The position numbers and the translations under genes are program-made. Below, piece by piece: positions 7,285 through 14,056 of a DNA stretch of 14,056 nucleotides. Source of the stretch: an uncultured Atopobium sp. (GTDB lineage Bacteria; Actinomycetota; Coriobacteriia; Coriobacteriales; Atopobiaceae); assembly GCA_938041635.1 (NCBI GenBank), contig CALIAD010000030.1, positions 1 to 14,056 of the forward strand, written 5' to 3'. Each line of letters opens with the position of its first letter. Position 1 is the first letter of the stretch. The notes below the pieces were generated by a model. It was not told the DNA's origin, did no database searches, and was given only the letters and a program-made list of their open reading frames with translations.

Positions 7285-8658
7285 ATGAAAACGATGGATG
7301 TATTTGAAAAGCGACTTATGCCGCTGGCCGAAATGATTGGTAAAAATAAATACCTTTTGACCATGCGAGATTCGTTTGCAATGGTCATGCCAATCCTGAT
7401 TATTGGCTCTATGTTTACTTTGCTTCGCAACTTCCCAATTCCTGCGTGGATTGATTTTTTGAAGACTACGATGGTTCAGCCAGATAAATCGCTGTTTGCT
7501 CTGCTGGCTATTCCTTCCGCATGTACTGTTTCGCTCATGGCAATCTTCCTTGCTTTTAATATTGGTTATAACTTTGCCGAGCACATTGGTATTAAAGACC
7601 GTGCGTCAGCGGGCATTGTTTCTTTGGTAGGTTGGTTCATCCTTATGCCTCAGGTAACTGAGTTTTCACCTGAAGAAGGCGTAGAGCCATTCCTGGTAGA
7701 CAGTATTCCTCTTGCATGGACGGGTGCAAAAGGCGTCTTCATTGCCATGATTGTAGGATTTTTTGCAGTAGGCGTATTTGGTTACATCATTAAAAAAGAC
7801 TGGACCATTAAGATGCCAGAGGGCGTTCCTCCTACTGTTGCCCGTGCATTTAGTGCTCTTATTCCTATGACCGTTGCATTTACTGCCGTATGGCTGGTTG
7901 GTATTGTCTTTATCATTTCCCCATGGGGCAATGCCTTTAACTTCATTTATGCAATCCTTCAGGCTCCTTTGACTTCACTTGGTGGAACTGTTTGGGCATT
8001 GGCATTTAGTTATGTTTTGGCAAGTGGATTCTGGTTTATTGGTATCCATGGTTCCAGCGTTACTGGTTCAATTTACACACCAATTCTTACCGCACTTTCG
8101 CTGGAAAATCAGGCTGCATTTGCTGCTGGCGCGGCACTTCCTAACATTGTTAACCGTGAGTTTGAGACCTTCTTTGCAACCTTTGGCGGCGGCGGCTCTA
8201 CGCTCTCTTTGCTGATTGCAATGCTTCTGTTCTGCAATTCCAAGCGTATTAAAGATCTGGCAAAGATTTCTGTTGCTCCTGGTATCTTTGGTATCAACGA
8301 GCCTATTATCTTTGGTCTTCCTATTGTTCTTAACCCTGTTATGTTGATCCCCTTTATCCTCACTCCAGTGGTCAACATCATTATTGCGTACTTCATCATG
8401 GATCTTGGTTTAGTACCTCTGTGCAACGGTGTTATGCTTCCTTGGACTACTCCTCCTCTGGTTTCTGGATTCCTGCTGAGTGGTTGGCAAGGCGCTGTCC
8501 TGCAGCTCTTCTTGATTATTCTGGGAATCTTTATTTATCTGCCTTTCATCAAGACGTTGGATAAGGAATATCTGAAGGAAGAAGCCGCAGCTTCCGAGGA
8601 ATCTTCTACTGAGCTGGAAGACTTTGACTCTATCGACCTTGATTCTGTCGTGCTGTAA
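7285..8658 (+). CDS. PTS EIIC permease, lactose/cellobiose (CelB/ChbC/LacE) family
   Basis: This 457-residue inner-membrane protein moves the sugar across and presents it to EIIB for phosphorylation. I choose the ATG at 7285 because GGAGGG (7275-7280) sits at the proper distance; an upstream in-frame TTG at 7273 overlaps that site. About ten hydrophobic segments are visible, e.g. 30-48, 76-96, 108-123, 150-169, 190-212, 236-254, 302-316, 340-371 and 403-420. Family motifs are present: FWFIGIHGSS (H255) and GIFGINEP (N338-E339-P340), the His and Glu regions implicated in sugar binding and phosphorylation in ChbC-like structures. PWTTPP at 386-391 is also typical. Oddity: an acidic, Ser/Glu/Asp-rich cytosolic tail after about residue 430. 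The family takes cellobiose, chitobiose, lactose and related beta-linked disaccharides, so the substrate remains open. Confidence 0.95.
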   Translation: MKTMDVFEKRLMPLAEMIGKNKYLLTMRDSFAMVMPILIIGSMFTLLRNFPIPAWIDFLKTTMVQPDKSLFALLAIPSACTVSLMAIFLAFNIGYNFAEHIGIKDRASAGIVSLVGWFILMPQVTEFSPEEGVEPFLVDSIPLAWTGAKGVFIAMIVGFFAVGVFGYIIKKDWTIKMPEGVPPTVARAFSALIPMTVAFTAVWLVGIVFIISPWGNAFNFIYAILQAPLTSLGGTVWALAFSYVLASGFWFIGIHGSSVTGSIYTPILTALSLENQAAFAAGAALPNIVNREFETFFATFGGGGSTLSLLIAMLLFCNSKRIKDLAKISVAPGIFGINEPIIFGLPIVLNPVMLIPFILTPVVNIIIAYFIMDLGLVPLCNGVMLPWTTPPLVSGFLLSGWQGAVLQLFLIILGIFIYLPFIKTLDKEYLKEEAAASEESSTELEDFDSIDLDSVVL

Positions 8659-8674
8659 AACTTTTGTATTTGAG

Positions 8675-8715
8675 CTGTACCTGGTACAACGCTGAGACGC
8701 TGTGCCAGGTACCAG
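8675..8715 (+). promoter_or_regulatory. Intercistronic hairpin between the EIIC and MupG-like genes
   Basis: GTACCTGGTACA (8677-8688) pairs with TGTGCCAGGTAC (8701-8712) over 12 bp with one G-U pair; one bulged C allows two more pairs outside. The loop is 12 bases. There is no T-run, so it is not a terminator. It may protect mRNA ends, tune expression of the last gene, or be a DNA operator, since each arm also contains a GTAC-rich palindrome (GTACCTGGTAC, GGTACC). Confidence 0.6.
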
Positions 8716-8740
8716 TCTGTATGCTTGATTGGAGGAAGTG

Positions 8741-9832
8741 ATGCATAGGCTTGGAATTTCTCTTTATCCAGAGCACTCAACACCTGAAGCCGATGATGCC
8801 TACATGGCATTAGCAAGTAGCTATGGTTTCTCGCGTATTTTCACATGCTTACTTTCTGTGGATAAGTCACCAGAAGAGACGGTAGCTGAGTTTTCACAGT
8901 TTATGGACCGAGCTCATGAGTATGGGTTTACTGTTGCAGTGGATACCAACCCACGAGTATTTAAGCACCTTGGGGCAACGGCAACTGATATTTCTGTTTT
9001 TGCCAAGATGGGTGTTGATATTATTCGTCTTGATGGGCATTTGGGAGACCGTCAGGACATTGCTCTGACAAGAAATCCTTACGGCATTGCAGTCGAGTTC
9101 AACGCCAGTCAGATGCTGTCGCTTGATCTGCTTATTGAGCGTGGCGCATATCGTCGCAATATGTGCGTTTGTCACAATTTTTATCCACAGAGATTTTCTG
9201 GCTTGAGCGAGAAACGCTTTATTGAATTCTCTGAGCATTATTTTGGTATGGGTTTAACTCAGGCAGCATTTGTGACGAGTCAGCAGGGTAAAACATTTGG
9301 TCCATGGCCGGTTTATGACGGTCTTCCTACCTGCGAAGATGATCGTACTCGTTCAATTAATTTGCAGGCAAGACACCTGTTGGCAACTGGCCTTATTGAC
9401 GACATTATGATTGGCAATTGCTTTGCTTCTGAAGAGGAACTTGCCGCATTAGCCGCTGTTGATACTACTAAGGTAACGTTCAAGGTTGAATTTGATTCTG
9501 GTGTAACTGAGGTCGAGAAGAACGTTTTATATCAGTTCAACCACGTAACGCGTGGTGATGCATCTGAGTATTACCTGCGTTCTTCAGTACCTAGGATGTT
9601 TGAGTATTCCACTTCGATTCCTGCTCGCGAGCGCACAGATTGTCATATTAAACGCGGAGACGTATTAGTAGTGAATGACAACCTGTCTCATTACCTGGGA
9701 GAAGTTGAAGTTGCTCTAAGAGATTTTGAGGACGACGGAACCCGTAATGTTGTAGGACGTATTCCAGAAGACGAGCTTTTCTTGTTAGATTATGTGAAAC
9801 CTGAATTCCCGTTTGGATTTGTTAGAGACTAG
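8741..9832 (+). CDS. DUF871/MupG-family (GH170) TIM-barrel protein, probable 6-phospho-glycosidase
   Basis: The 363-residue product is of usual length for the DUF871 family, whose characterised member, S. aureus MupG, cleaves 6-phospho-MurNAc-GlcNAc in the cytosol (founder of GH170). I choose the ATG at 8741, preceded by GGAGG (8731-8735); the in-frame TTG at 8729 overlaps that site. Residues 1-235 fit the TIM barrel: RLGISLYPEHS at 3-13, YGFSRIFTCLLS at 28-39, VDTNPRVF at 67-74, RLDGHLGD at 96-103, VEFNASQ at 118-124, CHNFYPQ at 144-150 and DGLPTCEDDR at 193-202. Residues 240-363 form the smaller beta domain. No secretion signal. As the last gene of a PTS operon that lacks any GH1 or GH4 6-phospho-beta-glucosidase, it most likely hydrolyses the imported phosphorylated disaccharide. 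MurNAc-GlcNAc-6P is an attractive but unproven substrate; no murQ or nag genes are in the window. Confidence 0.9.
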   Translation: MHRLGISLYPEHSTPEADDAYMALASSYGFSRIFTCLLSVDKSPEETVAEFSQFMDRAHEYGFTVAVDTNPRVFKHLGATATDISVFAKMGVDIIRLDGHLGDRQDIALTRNPYGIAVEFNASQMLSLDLLIERGAYRRNMCVCHNFYPQRFSGLSEKRFIEFSEHYFGMGLTQAAFVTSQQGKTFGPWPVYDGLPTCEDDRTRSINLQARHLLATGLIDDIMIGNCFASEEELAALAAVDTTKVTFKVEFDSGVTEVEKNVLYQFNHVTRGDASEYYLRSSVPRMFEYSTSIPARERTDCHIKRGDVLVVNDNLSHYLGEVEVALRDFEDDGTRNVVGRIPEDELFLLDYVKPEFPFGFVRD

Positions 9833-9885
9833 CGGGTAAGGGCTATTTAGGTGTTGTCGCAGTTCCTTGCGGACGTTGAACTTGT

Positions 9886-9915
9886 AAAAGGCAGCTCTGG
9901 GTGGGCTGCCTTTTT
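9886..9915 (+). terminator. Intrinsic terminator of the sugar operon
   Basis: AAAAGGCAGC (9886-9895) pairs exactly with GCTGCCTTTT (9905-9914) around a 9-base loop, and the T-run spans 9911-9915. It lies about 50 bases after the MupG-like gene and separates the metabolic operon from the restriction cassette. Confidence 0.9.
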
Positions 9916-9968
9916 CTGTTCGCCGAAATGTGCAAGAAGTTAAAAATTTGAGCTCCAATTAGGAGGAT

Positions 9969-10002
9969 ACTATCAGTATAAAAGTGCAATTTAACTGGTA
10001 GT
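9969..10002 (+). promoter_or_regulatory. Candidate promoter element with flanking inverted repeat upstream of mcrB
   Basis: ACTATCAG (9969-9976) and CTGGTAGT (9995-10002) form an 8-bp inverted repeat (one T-G mismatch as DNA) that brackets TATAAA (9977-9982), a possible -10 box. No good -35 box lies at the right distance; TTGAGC at 9948-9953 is 23 bases away. A repressor site over the promoter would suit a restriction gene, but this is speculative. An unused AGGAGG lies at 9961-9966 with no start codon nearby. The actual mcrB ribosome binding site is AAGGGGAG just before 10080. Confidence 0.3.
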
Positions 10003-10079
10003 AAGTCGATGATGCAGTCTGGTCTGGTGTTTTGCGTGTGACCAAGAAGTCGTTGGCTTTTGCCTAAAGGGGAGCAGCA

Positions 10080-11684
10080 ATGATAGATAGACAATCTCTT
10101 GATGAGGTCCTTGTTCAGTATAAAGAGGATTTTTCTTCTCACTGGGAGGAAGAAAAATATAAATGGGAAGCAATTAAGTGCTTCCAGGATCACTGGGATA
10201 TAAACGCTCAGGATTTTCCTGCGATGCTGAGTAAGTCGCTGTCTAAAACGGGAAATCTTCTTGCTTCTAATTATGATTTTTCTCGCAAGATGATTGAGTT
10301 CTATGCCGAGCAGAACCCAGAAGAGGTTCGCTCTATGTTTATGCAGCTCTTTGACGAGAAGATCGATTTAATTAGTCGTATCAATGGGTTTATCGCAAGA
10401 GCAGATAAGCTGCTTGAAACATATGGTCCTGAAGGGAAGCAGCATTACCAGAAGGATGGAACCATAACCACGTATTTATGGCTGCGTTACCCCGATAAAT
10501 ATTGGGTTTATAGGTATAAACAAACAAGAGACTTTGCAATTAGGCTCAAGAGCGACCATTTAATAAAAATGGGAAATACTGCGAACAATATTCGTGAATG
10601 CAACTCACTCTATACTGAAGCTAGAGATGTAATTGCACAGGATTCTGAGCTTGTAGATATGTTTAGAGCAGCTTTGACAGACGATTGCTATCCCGATCCG
10701 AAGTTAGTGACTTTAACTGCTGATGTTGCATTTTTTTCCAAGTACTATGAGCAAGATCAAGAGCATCCTAGAGACAATGATTCAACAGAGACCGTTGAAA
10801 CAGAAGACAGTTCAGAGCGGGATAGTAGCGTGTATACCAAGCAGGACTTTCTTTCTGAGGTATTTATGCCGGAGGAGAAGTACGACAAGCTGGCAGCTGT
10901 TCTGTTGAATAAAAAGAACATTATTTTGCAGGGAGCACCAGGAGTTGGAAAGACCTTCTCGGCAAAAAGACTTGCATATTCTCTGATAGGTGCCGTCAAC
11001 GAGGAAGCTATCGAGTTTGTACAATTCCACCAGAATTATTCGTACGAAGACTTCATAATGGGTTACAAGCCTAGTGGTTCAAGCTTTAAGCTCAAGAAAG
11101 GCGTGTTTTACCGTTTCTGCGAGAAGGCAGAGGCGGATCCTGACGCAAAGTATTTCTTTATTATCGACGAGATTAACCGTGGCAATCTGAGCAAGATTTT
11201 TGGTGAACTTTTGATGCTGATTGAAAACGATTATCGAGGTATACCGGCTACACTTGCGTACAATGACGAGAAGTTCTCGGTTCCAGAGAACCTTTACATT
11301 ATCGGAATGATGAATACGGCAGACAGAAGCCTGGCAATGATTGACTACGCCTTGCGTCGTCGTTTTAGCTTCTTTGAGATGGAGCCTGGTTTTGAGACTG
11401 AGGGCTTTATCCAGTACCAGCAGTCACTTGACAATGAAACCTTCAATGATCTTCTCGCCAAGGTGATTGAGCTGAACTTGGAAATCACATCGGATAGGTC
11501 ATTGGGCAGGGGATTTTGCATCGGGCACAGTTATTTCTGCGGTCGCGATGAGCTGAGCTGCACCGATAAATGGATGCAGGAGGTTGTGGATTACGACATC
11601 TTGCCAATGCTGGGCGAGTATTGGTTTGACGACCAGGAGAAATACCAGCGCTGGGAGAACATCCTTCATGGAGTGTTTCAATGA
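10080..11684 (+). CDS. mcrB: McrB-like AAA+ GTPase subunit of a type IV (modification-dependent) restriction system
   Basis: With McrC, McrB forms a complex that recognises modified DNA and uses nucleotide hydrolysis to translocate before cutting. The 534-residue protein has a variable N-terminal part (1-245) and an AAA+ domain (about 255-534). Seen directly: Walker A GAPGVGKT (285-292), Walker B FFIIDEINRG with D363 and E364, the McrB signature MNTADRS (411-417, the family's GTP-specificity region) and LRRRF (425-429) with candidate arginine fingers. The N-terminal part should recognise the target; it shows YLWLRYPDKYWVYRYKQ (132-148), an aromatic-rich motif that I have seen in McrB-like ATPases but that is not the E. 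coli McrB methylcytosine-binding domain. An acidic linker (224-250, rich in D, E, S, T) joins the halves. It overlaps mcrC by ATGA, implying coupled translation. No DNA methyltransferase is nearby, as expected for type IV. Preferred modification is unknown. Confidence 0.93.
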   Translation: MIDRQSLDEVLVQYKEDFSSHWEEEKYKWEAIKCFQDHWDINAQDFPAMLSKSLSKTGNLLASNYDFSRKMIEFYAEQNPEEVRSMFMQLFDEKIDLISRINGFIARADKLLETYGPEGKQHYQKDGTITTYLWLRYPDKYWVYRYKQTRDFAIRLKSDHLIKMGNTANNIRECNSLYTEARDVIAQDSELVDMFRAALTDDCYPDPKLVTLTADVAFFSKYYEQDQEHPRDNDSTETVETEDSSERDSSVYTKQDFLSEVFMPEEKYDKLAAVLLNKKNIILQGAPGVGKTFSAKRLAYSLIGAVNEEAIEFVQFHQNYSYEDFIMGYKPSGSSFKLKKGVFYRFCEKAEADPDAKYFFIIDEINRGNLSKIFGELLMLIENDYRGIPATLAYNDEKFSVPENLYIIGMMNTADRSLAMIDYALRRRFSFFEMEPGFETEGFIQYQQSLDNETFNDLLAKVIELNLEITSDRSLGRGFCIGHSYFCGRDELSCTDKWMQEVVDYDILPMLGEYWFDDQEKYQRWENILHGVFQ

Positions 11685-12754
11685 CCGAAGATAGGCATAT
11701 CTTCATAAAAAATATTTACTATATGCTGTCGTATGCCTTCACTACGCTGCGGGAATCTGTGTATGAGGACGTACAGAAGGAGACGTTTGACTCGATTTAT
11801 AACCTGTTTGCGGCCATCTTGTCCAAGGGAATTGGTTTGCAGCTCAAGCAGGGCTTGTATCGCGAGTACATAAATTGTGTGGAGGATCTGGCGGTTGTTA
11901 GAGGCAAGATTGAAATGCCGGGGACCATTAGGAACCGTCTTACTCGTCGAGTACAAGTTACCTGCGATTTTGATGAGCTTTCGCAAAACAACCTATTCAA
12001 TCAGATTCTAAAGTCGGTAGCCCTGTTGCTGCTCAAACAAAAGGATGTATCGCCGCAGCACAAGGTTGCGCTTAAGCGAGAATTGCTTTTTTTTGCGGAC
12101 ATTGATGAGGTTGATTTAAAACAAGTTCGCTGGGCAGATATTCGTTTTCAGCGCAATAACCGCACGTATCAGCTACTACTCTCAATTTGCCAGTTGATTG
12201 TTGAAGGCATGCTCATGACCACTGAGGATGGAGAGTACCGCCTGGCAAGTTTTATAGACGAGCAAAAAATGCATAGGTTGTACGAGAAGTTCATTCTTGA
12301 GTATTACGCGCAGGAGTTTGCCCAGCACGTGAAAGGTTTTTCTGCCAGAGCATCGAAAATTCCTTGGGATTTGGACGATGGCTATGTTGGACTTTTGCCG
12401 AACATGCAGACAGATATTACGCTCTCGTATGGTGATCAGATTTTGATTATTGATGCGAAGTATTATCAGCATACACTCCAGAAAAATTTTGATGTGCATA
12501 AGGTGCATTCGGGTAATTTATATCAGATATATACGTATGTGAAGAATAAGGAAGCGCAGGTAAAAGATGCCGATTGGAAGGTTTCAGGCATGCTTTTGTA
12601 CGCGAGAACAAATGAGCTGCTTGTTCCTAACGACGTGTATCACATAAGTGGCAATAAGATTTCTGTTCAGACGCTTGATTTGAACAAAGAGTTCTCCAGC
12701 ATTTCTGCACAGCTTGATCAGATTGTGGAAGAGCAGTTCGGAATAGAAAAATAG
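11681..12754 (+). CDS. mcrC: McrC-like nuclease subunit of the type IV restriction system
   Basis: The 357-residue protein is the endonuclease partner of McrB and stimulates its GTPase. Its N-terminal part (about 1-190) starts with FIKNIYYMLSYAF and contains the McrC-typical GKIEMPGTIRNRLTRRVQVTCDFDELSQNN stretch (75-104), which begins the region that docks on the McrB ring. The C-terminal part (about 195-345) is a PD-(D/E)XK nuclease fold: D245 in LLPNMQTDI, then D258-A-K260 in ILIIDAKYY, with Q282 in LYQIYTY as a further conserved position. All expected active-site residues are present, so the nuclease looks active. Length is normal. The start ATG overlaps the TGA of mcrB by four bases; GGAG just upstream is inside the mcrB end. 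It ends next to the hairpin at 12755 and faces the convergent Abi_2 gene. Confidence 0.93.
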   Translation: MTEDRHIFIKNIYYMLSYAFTTLRESVYEDVQKETFDSIYNLFAAILSKGIGLQLKQGLYREYINCVEDLAVVRGKIEMPGTIRNRLTRRVQVTCDFDELSQNNLFNQILKSVALLLLKQKDVSPQHKVALKRELLFFADIDEVDLKQVRWADIRFQRNNRTYQLLLSICQLIVEGMLMTTEDGEYRLASFIDEQKMHRLYEKFILEYYAQEFAQHVKGFSARASKIPWDLDDGYVGLLPNMQTDITLSYGDQILIIDAKYYQHTLQKNFDVHKVHSGNLYQIYTYVKNKEAQVKDADWKVSGMLLYARTNELLVPNDVYHISGNKISVQTLDLNKEFSSISAQLDQIVEEQFGIEK

Positions 12755-12796
12755 GACCGGCCCTGGACTAGGCAAAAAGCTCTAGCGGAACCGGTC
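12755..12796 (-). terminator. Hairpin between convergent mcrC and abi genes, terminator of the abi gene
   Basis: GACCGG (12755-12760) pairs with CCGGTC (12791-12796), and inside it CTAGGC (12768-12773) pairs with GC-T-CTAG (12779-12785) around an A5 loop, giving a long imperfect stem. On the reverse strand it is followed at once by CTATTTTTC, so it looks like the terminator for the abi gene, with its T-run in the last codons of mcrC. On the forward strand there is no immediate T-run; a T6 run occurs only at 12819-12824, so it may end mcrC transcription less well. Confidence 0.55.
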
Positions 12797-12832
12797 ATGT
12801 TGATGTAAGTATACAGGCTTTTTTAGATGTGG

Positions 12833-13717
12833 CTATTTTGGATGAGGCAAATAAATGCCTTTTGAAAAAACATCGTTCTTATCGAGAAGTTCTTGTATTC
12901 TTCTGGCAACCGAAGTATCCCCATCGATGGCTTTTCTGTAGTAGTTAGCCATTAGTATGTGTGCGTAAACGCTCTTGGGGTCAAAGCTAATGTCTTTTGG
13001 GCGAAGTTTTTTCTGAACTGGACATTGGATGCGCATGGGTCTATTCCATAGTTGACGATGATGTGCACATAAATTTCTTAGTACATGTAAAGAATGAGCG
13101 ACACTTGAAAAAGGTTTCCATTGGACGCCGAGAGATTTAGCTACTCTTTTGGTTACCTCAACATTTTTTGAATAGCTAATCATATTAGAAATTCTTCCAA
13201 AGGAGAGGACCTCTACAGCAACCCAGATTGGTACATCATGATATTTTTCATAAGGTGTGTTGGAGTTCTTTTTTGAATAATGCTGAATGATTCGGCTTTT
13301 GTCATGATCAAGATCTGAAAGAATTCCCGGAATTATAAAGTTTTTTGCAAAATTACGCTTAGCATAGGTATTGCAATCAAGATAGTAAGCATTTGAACCA
13401 TACTCATTACCAAATTCGTGGGCAAGCTTTGCTCTAATTGCGATTTCGATAACACTTAATTGCTCTGTCAGCAGAATTCGGAATTTAGCATCAAGGTTAA
13501 TAAGCTTATTAATATCTTGAAAAGAAGTATTGCCGACAAACGAGTTCTTGCCTTTCTCCGGATCTTCTTGAAAATCACGAGCATATCCAGAGAAACGATA
13601 GTAATTTGTCCTACTTAAAAATTTCCTCAGTTCATTATCATCTGGGCAGATAAGTCCACGGTCTTGAATTAATAAACAACACATCTCATCGATGCTTTTA
13701 AAAGGTTTATTTTCCAT
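12833..13717 (-). CDS. Abi_2 (AbiD/AbiF-like) abortive-infection protein with HEPN motif
   Basis: The 294-residue cytosolic protein belongs to the Abi_2 family, typified by lactococcal AbiD and AbiF, which stop phage growth by harming the infected cell. Seen directly: the N-terminal KPFKSIDEMCCLLIQDRGL and LRKFLSRTNYYRFSGYARDF (the classical start of the family, normally ..L..igYYRlSGY..), the LDAKFRILLTEQLSVIEIAIRAKLAHEF region (75-102), PIWVAVEVLSFGRIS (163-177) and LRNLCAHHRQLWNRP (213-227). RNLCAH supplies the RNxxxH of HEPN RNases with R214, N215 and H219; H220 also present. Length fits the family. It is AT-richer than mcrBC and transcribed towards it. The start ATG has only a weak GGGA site. 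Promoter at 13795-13822 and a leader hairpin at 13741-13782 suggest tight control. RNA cleavage is inferred from the family. Confidence 0.92.
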   Translation of the reverse strand: MENKPFKSIDEMCCLLIQDRGLICPDDNELRKFLSRTNYYRFSGYARDFQEDPEKGKNSFVGNTSFQDINKLINLDAKFRILLTEQLSVIEIAIRAKLAHEFGNEYGSNAYYLDCNTYAKRNFAKNFIIPGILSDLDHDKSRIIQHYSKKNSNTPYEKYHDVPIWVAVEVLSFGRISNMISYSKNVEVTKRVAKSLGVQWKPFSSVAHSLHVLRNLCAHHRQLWNRPMRIQCPVQKKLRPKDISFDPKSVYAHILMANYYRKAIDGDTSVARRIQELLDKNDVFSKGIYLPHPK

Positions 13718-13740
13718 GTGAATCCCAATGCTATGAAAAG

Positions 13741-13782
13741 GCCCACCGCATTTCAGGACGCATTGCGTAGCCTTGGGTGGGC
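13741..13782 (-). promoter_or_regulatory. Nested, terminator-like hairpin in the leader of the Abi_2 gene
   Basis: GCCCACC (13741-13747) pairs with GGTGGGC (13776-13782); inside it the palindrome ACGCATTGCGT (13758-13768) can fold. Reading the reverse strand, the hairpin is followed by CTTTTC and then, 23 bases after the stem, by the abi start codon. It lies between the candidate promoter and the gene, so it could act as an attenuator. It could also be the terminator of an upstream reverse gene, but none is present in the remaining 270 bases. Confidence 0.55.
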
Positions 13783-13794
13783 GCTGATGAATTA

Positions 13795-13822
13795 ACTATA
13801 AACTAAATAGCAAGATTGTCTA
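13795..13822 (-). promoter_or_regulatory. Candidate sigma-70-type promoter of the Abi_2 gene
   Basis: On the reverse strand TAGACA (13822-13817, five of six to consensus) and TATAGT (13800-13795, five of six) are separated by 16 bases. Transcription would start near 13788, just before the hairpin at 13782-13741, leaving a leader of about 70 bases. Confidence 0.5.
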
Positions 13823-14056
13823 GAGTAATAGGGTTGAAATTGTAAATTCTCTATAGCAATCTCTTCAAGCTATTTATGCAGGTTTATGTATATGATGTGG
13901 GTATCAAAGCGTTTCTCGCTAGCCAAGATTTGATTAAGTTGCGACGTATAAACGCGCCGGTAGATTAGTCGTTGCGTAAAAGTTATACGGGGTTAGGACT
14001 CGCGCTGTTTGCGGGCGTGGCTTGGCGTATAGTTATAGAGTTACAAGAAGAAATAT
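13823..14056. other. Stretch without a recognisable gene at the right edge
   Basis: Reading frames on both strands are broken by stops; the only ATG-started forward frame here (from 13887) is short and lacks a ribosome binding site. The left half is AT-rich and contains TATGAT (13891-13896), a possible -10 box with no good -35 partner. The right half turns GC-richer. It may be the upstream region or leader of a forward gene beyond the window. No tRNA, rRNA or repeat array was seen. Confidence 0.5.

Noticed and set aside
8729..8740. TTG start for the MupG-like gene at 8729
   Set aside because: It overlaps the GGAGG site used by the ATG at 8741, and the family normally begins right at the RLGIS-type first strand.
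9843..10193. Reverse-strand 116-codon frame between the MupG-like gene and mcrB
   Set aside because: It spans the strong forward terminator at 9886 and the start of mcrB; no ribosome binding site and no recognisable domain.
13887..13934. Short forward frame starting ATGTATATGATG near the right edge
   Set aside because: Only about 15 codons, no ribosome binding site, and it overlaps a possible promoter element.
1..14056. CRISPR array, tRNA or rRNA genes
   Set aside because: No regularly spaced direct repeats and no cloverleaf or rRNA-like sequence were noticed on reading; a covariance-model search would be needed for certainty.

Overview
The window looks like a chromosomal segment of a Gram-positive bacterium with intermediate GC. 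Strong AAGGAGG-type ribosome binding sites, many lactose/cellobiose-type PTS parts and a lipoprotein with a classical lipobox point to a Gram-positive fermenter. The mix of fairly GC-rich genes (the 3.2-4.4 kb lipoprotein) with AT-richer accessory genes would suit a host-associated actinobacterium of the Atopobium/Lancefieldella/Olsenella type (Coriobacteriia). That placement is an impression from composition and gene style, not a proof.

Layout from left to right. (1) 1-800: the 3' part of an IS256-family transposase, cut by the window edge, with a candidate right terminal repeat. (2) 900-3040: a strikingly AT-rich, reverse-strand gene for an unrecognised 654-residue protein that ends in a HEPN-type RNxxxH motif, with a perfect 17-bp hairpin beyond its 3' end. 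(3) 3108-4509: a terminator-like hairpin with no visible upstream gene, then a GC-richer gene for a lipid-anchored tyrosine-phosphatase-like protein (HCX5R signature), closed by a strong terminator. (4) 4540-9915: a five-gene sugar operon: a PRD/PTS-domain transcriptional activator, the EIIA, EIIB and EIIC components of a lactose/cellobiose-family PTS, and a DUF871/MupG-family (GH170) 6-phospho-glycosidase candidate, closed by a strong terminator. (5) 9960-12796: a two-gene McrB-McrC type IV restriction cassette with overlapping reading frames. (6) 12755-13822: a convergent, reverse-strand Abi_2 (AbiD/AbiF-like) abortive-infection gene with its own promoter, a terminator-like hairpin in its leader and a shared hairpin between it and mcrC. 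(7) 13823-14056: no gene seen.

How they work together. The PTS would import and phosphorylate a sugar, most simply a disaccharide, which the MupG-like enzyme would split inside the cell. The activator would sense PTS phosphorylation and switch the operon on. No 6-phospho-beta-glucosidase of a familiar type is present, so the MupG-like enzyme is the obvious hydrolase, and a muropeptide-derived sugar (MurNAc-GlcNAc) is a plausible but unproven substrate. Two loci with defence character flank this metabolic block: the 654-residue HEPN protein next to an IS on the left, and McrBC plus Abi_2 on the right. The least described items are the 654-residue HEPN protein, the divergent N-terminal domain of McrB and the possible attenuator ahead of the Abi_2 gene.
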